DNA of 64,000 nt from contig NZ_CP060298.1 in assembly GCF_014303395.1 (NCBI RefSeq), positions 2,170,001-2,234,000 of the forward strand. Direction: 5' to 3'. The notes below the pieces were generated by a model. The model did no database searches. It saw nothing but the letters and a program-made list of their open reading frames with translations, and was not told the DNA's origin. Every line of letters begins with the position of its first letter. The first letter of the stretch is position 1. Positions 60,925 through 64,000 of the stretch are shown piece by piece. A program made the translations under genes and the position numbers. This DNA is from Nakamurella sp. PAMC28650 (GTDB taxonomy: Bacteria; Actinomycetota; Actinomycetes; Mycobacteriales; Nakamurellaceae).

Positions 60925-61938
60925 TCATCGCGGCAGACGGATCGGGGGGCTCAACCGCACGGAGCCGATGACGGGGTTCGCCGCGAGCGCCCGTCGACCC
61001 CGGGCCATCGAGGTGCGCAGTCGAGCTTCGAGTTCCTCCGGACGGTCGAGGTCGGGCCACACCACGCGGAACACCTGCCAACCGGCGGCCCACAGTGATT
61101 CCTCACGCACCTTCTCAGCTCGCAGCACCTCCATCTCCGTCCGGTGCGGATTGAAGGCCTTCCCGTACTTCACCATTCCGTCGAACTCGATGAGCGCACC
61201 GGCCTCGAGCACGGCGAGGTCAGTCCGACCGAGAAAATCATGGCGGCCGCCGAACACCTCGCATTGAAGCTCCGGAGGCGGGAGGCCGATCTGGCGGAGG
61301 AACACTCGCAGCCGGGTGTCGCCCACGCTCTCGGATCGCCCGTCCGCGAAGAGAAGAGCCTGCCTGGCCGTCGGGTGTCCGCGGAGTCGCCGGCTCCGGG
61401 ACAGGATCTCGACGACATCGTCGACGATGGTCGGGCGCAGGTGGAACGCGGTATCCGCTGCGATGACGCTCGCTTCGAACGATTCGTACCTGGCCAGATC
61501 GACCAGCGTTCTGGCCAGCGAAGTGGTTCTGGTTCCGTCGATCTCGACGATCTCGTCCTCGGCGAGACGCCCGATGTGGATCACCCGGGCGTGGTCGCTG
61601 GTGCCTCCGGACGTGCTGATCCGGGTCGCGTGAACCTTGCCGAGACCGGCCGGGCGTACCGGCAGCAGGTGCAGGACAGCGGCCGAGAGGTGGCTGATGA
61701 CGACGCCCGGGGCGGACAGCGCGACTGCTCTGGCTCTCGCCGCGTGTCGGTATTCGAGGCCGAGCGCTCCGAAGGCGCCGGTCGGGGTGTAGACACCCCG
61801 ACGCAGGACCGTCATGCTGCCGGCCTTCCGCTGTCGCTGGATGGCAGAGCCACTCAAGCCGTCCCGCAGGAGGTCCTGGCGGGTGATGAGGGTCGCCCCG
61901 GTCTTGTCGACGATGTCGTTTCTCATGCCTGGAGACAC
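60925..61938 (-). CDS. AbiEi/DUF559-type protein (winged helix plus DUF559 nuclease-like domain)
   Basis: 337 aa. The N-terminus (NDIVDKTGATLITRQDLL, SAIQRQRKAGSMTVLRRGVYTPTG) resembles the AbiEi winged-helix of type IV toxin-antitoxin systems. The C-terminal half is DUF559-like, a Vsr/endonuclease-fold domain: DTRLRVFLRQIGLPPPELQ, FLGRTDLAVLEAGALIEFDG and VRWPD-like VFRVVWPDLDRPEELEARL. No AbiEii-type toxin is adjacent, so it is not a canonical toxin-antitoxin pair, and many actinobacterial genomes carry numerous orphan copies. A truncated paralogue is at 6091-6630. The GTG 61938 start could also be ATG 61926. Confidence 0.78.
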   Translation of the reverse strand: MSPGMRNDIVDKTGATLITRQDLLRDGLSGSAIQRQRKAGSMTVLRRGVYTPTGAFGALGLEYRHAARARAVALSAPGVVISHLSAAVLHLLPVRPAGLGKVHATRISTSGGTSDHARVIHIGRLAEDEIVEIDGTRTTSLARTLVDLARYESFEASVIAADTAFHLRPTIVDDVVEILSRSRRLRGHPTARQALLFADGRSESVGDTRLRVFLRQIGLPPPELQCEVFGGRHDFLGRTDLAVLEAGALIEFDGMVKYGKAFNPHRTEMEVLRAEKVREESLWAAGWQVFRVVWPDLDRPEELEARLRTSMARGRRALAANPVIGSVRLSPPIRLPR

Positions 61939-62167
61939 TTCGCGACGCCGCGGTCAAGGGCCAGAACCCGCCCCAGATTGTGGACAACCGCGAGCATGGG
62001 GACAACGTGGACACCTGCGGCCGGGGGAGAGGCCACCACCTGGGCACTGGGATCGCGTCGCTACCCGCGAGAATCGAGAGTCAGGACCATGGTCGAGACG
62101 CGGCTCGCAATCGTCCACCCCGCACCTGCTATCGCCACTCGACAGCTGCTGGATGTGATCCAGGCGG

Positions 62168-62216
62168 TGCGCGGTGACGAATGCGGGTGCGCGGTGACGA
62201 ATGCGGGTGCGCGGTG
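62168..62216. repeat. Tandem repeat, 20 bp unit, about 2.5 copies
   Basis: TGCGCGGTGACGAATGCGGG-type units begin at 62168 and 62188 with a partial third. It is on the other flank of the AbiEi/DUF559 gene from the 60736 array. Confidence 0.8.
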
Positions 62217-62302
62217 GGGGCAGCGGGTGCTCGGTGGCGCGCGGTGGAGCCCAGGAGGTGCGCGGTGGCGCTGTGGCGCCAGGACCCCGTGATCGACTCG
62301 AT

Positions 62303-62331
62303 TTGAGTCGACCGGCGAAGTGAGGCATACT
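62303..62331 (+). promoter_or_regulatory. Candidate promoter of the S10 operon
   Basis: TTGAGT (62303-62308) and CATACT (62326-62331) with a 17-bp spacer, giving a leader of about 380 nt before rpsJ. CGACTC-GATTT-GAGTCG is a small inverted repeat overlapping the -35 side. No gene is seen in the leader; S10 leaders often carry regulatory structure, which was not resolved here. Confidence 0.5.
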
Positions 62332-62717
62332 TGGTAGGTTGCCCTCGTCGGGTCGGCTGCTGTTTGCCGTCGAATCGCCCGGCGAGCACCGCAGGTCCGA
62401 CAGAAGTACCACCGGACTACGAAACAGGCAGCCACCAGCAGGGCCAATAGTTTGACCGAACCATGTGCTCCTCACGAGCGCGGCTGTTCCACCATGCACT
62501 GGCCGTAGGCATGTGCAGATCGGGCGACACGCCCGACCGCGTGGACCGGTGGACCCGGATAGATGAACAGCGGCGAGCAAGTCTCGCTCGACGAGAGCCG
62601 GCCCAGTGCCGGCGAGGCGTCGACAACTGCCCGGCAGGGCATCGGTATCCACCTGCCGAGCAGGAGCAGTACACAGACAGACTGACAGAGCAGCAACAAC
62701 CTAGAAGGACGGCAAGC

Positions 62718-63023
62718 GTGGCGGGACAGAAGATCCGCATCAGGCTCAAGGCCTATGACCATGAGGCGATCGACGCGTCCGCGCGCAAGATCGTCGAGAC
62801 GGTGACCAGGACCGGTGCCCGTGTAGTCGGCCCGGTGCCGCTGCCCACCGAGAAGAACGTGTACTGCGTGATCCGCTCGCCGCACAAGTACAAGGACTCG
62901 CGCGAGCACTTCGAGATGCGGACGCACAAGCGCCTGATCGACATCCTCGATCCGACCCCGAAGACGGTGGACGCGCTGATGCGCATCGATCTGCCGGCCT
63001 CGGTCGACGTCAACATCCAGTAG
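62718..63023 (+). CDS. rpsJ: Ribosomal protein S10 (NusE)
   Basis: 101 aa. [19 protein letters not shown] through [24 protein letters not shown] is complete. It is a 30S protein and also NusE in antitermination. GTG 62718 follows AGAAGGACGGC. First gene of the S10 operon. Confidence 0.98.
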   Translation: MAGQKIRIRLKAYDHEAIDASARKIVETVTRTGARVVGPVPLPTEKNVYCVIRSPHKYKDSREHFEMRTHKRLIDILDPTPKTVDALMRIDLPASVDVNIQ

Positions 63024-63081
63024 GGATCTCCTCCGACCCCTTGAGGCTGAAGAGATCTCGAGGAGATGGGTATTTCAAATC

Positions 63082-63759
63082 ATGGCTAACACGATCAAGG
63101 GAATTCTGGGCCACAAGCTCGGGATGACCCAGGTCTTCGACGAGACGAACCGGGTTGTCCCGGTCACCGTCATCGCCGCGGGCCCTGTCGTCGTGACCGC
63201 GGTCCGCACCCCAGAAGCCGATGGCTACTCGGGCGTGCAGCTGGCCTTCGGCGCGATCGACCCCCGCAAGGTGACCAAGCCGGTCACCGGGCACTTCGCG
63301 AAGGCGGGCGTCACGCCACGCCGCCACATCGCTGAACTCCGTACCGAGGACGTCTCCGGTTACGAGCTGGGCCAGGAACTGACCGCTGAGCAGGTCTTCG
63401 AGGCCGGCAATCTCATCGACGTCACCGGTACCTCCAAGGGCAAAGGCACCGCCGGTGTCATGAAGCGCCACGGATTCAAGGGCCTGAGCTCCTCGCACGG
63501 TGTGCACCGCAAGCACCGTGGACCGGGCTCCATCGGTGGCTGCTCCACCCCCGGCCGTGTCTTCAAGGGCATGCGCATGGCGGGCCGGATGGGACACGAG
63601 AAGGTCACCATCCAGAGCCTGACGATCCACGCGATCGATGCGGACAGGGGCCTCATCCTGATCAAGGGCGCCGTTCCCGGTCCCAAGGGTGGCGTCGTCT
63701 TCGTCAAGTCCGCGGTCAAGCACCTCGGCAACGCAGCTGTGAAGGGGGCGTCGAAGTGA
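63082..63759 (+). CDS. rplC: Ribosomal protein L3
   Basis: 225 aa. [20 protein letters not shown] at the start and the [32 protein letters not shown] blocks are typical. The stop overlaps the rplD start as GTGA. Confidence 0.98.
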   Translation: MANTIKGILGHKLGMTQVFDETNRVVPVTVIAAGPVVVTAVRTPEADGYSGVQLAFGAIDPRKVTKPVTGHFAKAGVTPRRHIAELRTEDVSGYELGQELTAEQVFEAGNLIDVTGTSKGKGTAGVMKRHGFKGLSSSHGVHRKHRGPGSIGGCSTPGRVFKGMRMAGRMGHEKVTIQSLTIHAIDADRGLILIKGAVPGPKGGVVFVKSAVKHLGNAAVKGASK

Positions 63760-64000
63760 CGACGACCGTTCAGATCACCAGCCCGGCCGGCGAGAAGGGC
63801 GACTCGATCGTCCTTCCGGATGCGATCTTCGACGTCCAGGCCAACATCGCACTGATGCACCAGGTCGTCGTCGCGCAGCTTGCTGCCGCACGCCAGGGCA
63901 CGCACAGCACGAAGACCCGCGGCGAGGTATCCGGTGGCGGCAAGAAGCCCTACCGCCAGAAGGGCACCGGCCGCGCCCGTCAGGGCTCGACCCGTTCGCC
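63756..64000 (+). CDS. rplD: Ribosomal protein L4, 5' part (runs off the window)
   Basis: About 81 codons from GTG 63756: [40 protein letters not shown], and the conserved [20 protein letters not shown] (shown in parts). It overlaps rplC by 4 bp. The 3' end lies outside the window. Confidence 0.95.
   Translation, partial: MTTTVQITSPAGEKGDSIVLPDAIFDVQANIALMHQVVVAQLAAARQGTHSTKTRGEVSGGGKKPYRQKGTGRARQGSTRS

Noticed and set aside
60925-61938. Complete type IV toxin-antitoxin system
   Set aside because: No AbiEii-like nucleotidyltransferase toxin is adjacent; only the antitoxin-like N-terminus fused to DUF559 is seen.

Overview
The window comes from a high-GC Gram-positive bacterium of the class Actinomycetes. 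The evidence is the gene set and order (rpmG-hadA-hadB, tRNA-Trp-secE-nusG-rplK-rplA, rplJ-rplL, rpoB-rpoC, rpsL-rpsG-fusA-tuf, rpsJ-rplC-rplD), frequent GTG/TTG starts, a TTG-started rpoB, the Ala variant of the EF-Tu DxPGH motif, and high GC throughout. A Nakamurella-like or Frankia-related lineage would fit, but the genus cannot be fixed from sequence reading alone.

Layout. 0-2.6 kb: xylose isomerase and a Gfo/Idh/MocA oxidoreductase. 2.7-6.6 kb: a graveyard of mobile DNA (broken ISL3, IS110 and IS21 transposases), an apparently intact tyrosine recombinase, and a truncated DUF559 gene. 6.6-9.0 kb (minus strand): a tightly coupled yajQ-DCC-Lrp-rarD operon. 9.1-12.5 kb: tRNA-Tyr, a membrane GAF-GGDEF-EAL protein with a dead GGDEF, tRNA-Thr and tRNA-Met. 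12.6-13.6 kb: rpmG and hadA/hadB-like dehydratase subunits, then aspC on the opposite strand.

15.0-30.7 kb is an accessory catabolic island lying between hadB/aspC and tRNA-Trp-secE. Its first half is a type III glutamine synthetase/gamma-glutamylmethylamide synthetase (frameshifted), three glutamate-synthase-like subunits, a HTH-cupin regulator and a monomeric sarcosine-oxidase-like flavoenzyme. Together these look like an N-methylglutamate pathway. Its second half is an IclR regulator, a four-gene quaternary-amine ABC transporter, a histidine-ammonia-lyase homologue that has lost the MIO-forming Ala-Ser-Gly, a cysteine-dioxygenase-like enzyme, an amidohydrolase and a LacI regulator with twin operators. 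My main hypothesis is a catabolic system for a histidine-derived or other betaine, for example ergothioneine or hercynine, placed beside methylamine assimilation.

30.9-46.4 kb holds the transcription/translation core (secE, nusG, rplK, rplA, an LppX-like lipoprotein, rplJ, rplL, rpoB, rpoC), with two small accessory genes between rplL and rpoB. 46.5-49.0 kb carries a Rieske protein, a membrane protein, and an ECF sigma/anti-sigma pair. 49.0-55.2 kb is a polyol (mannitol-type) uptake and oxidation operon with a DeoR regulator. 56-64 kb contains rpsL-rpsG-fusA-tuf, an AbiEi/DUF559 gene, and the start of the S10 operon; rplD runs off the end.

Two patterns run across the window. Short tandem repeats (periods 13-25 bp) sit in many intergenic gaps. 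Two genes (the glutamine synthetase homologue and the lipoprotein) are interrupted by single-base frameshifts in G/C runs, which could be real or could be assembly errors.
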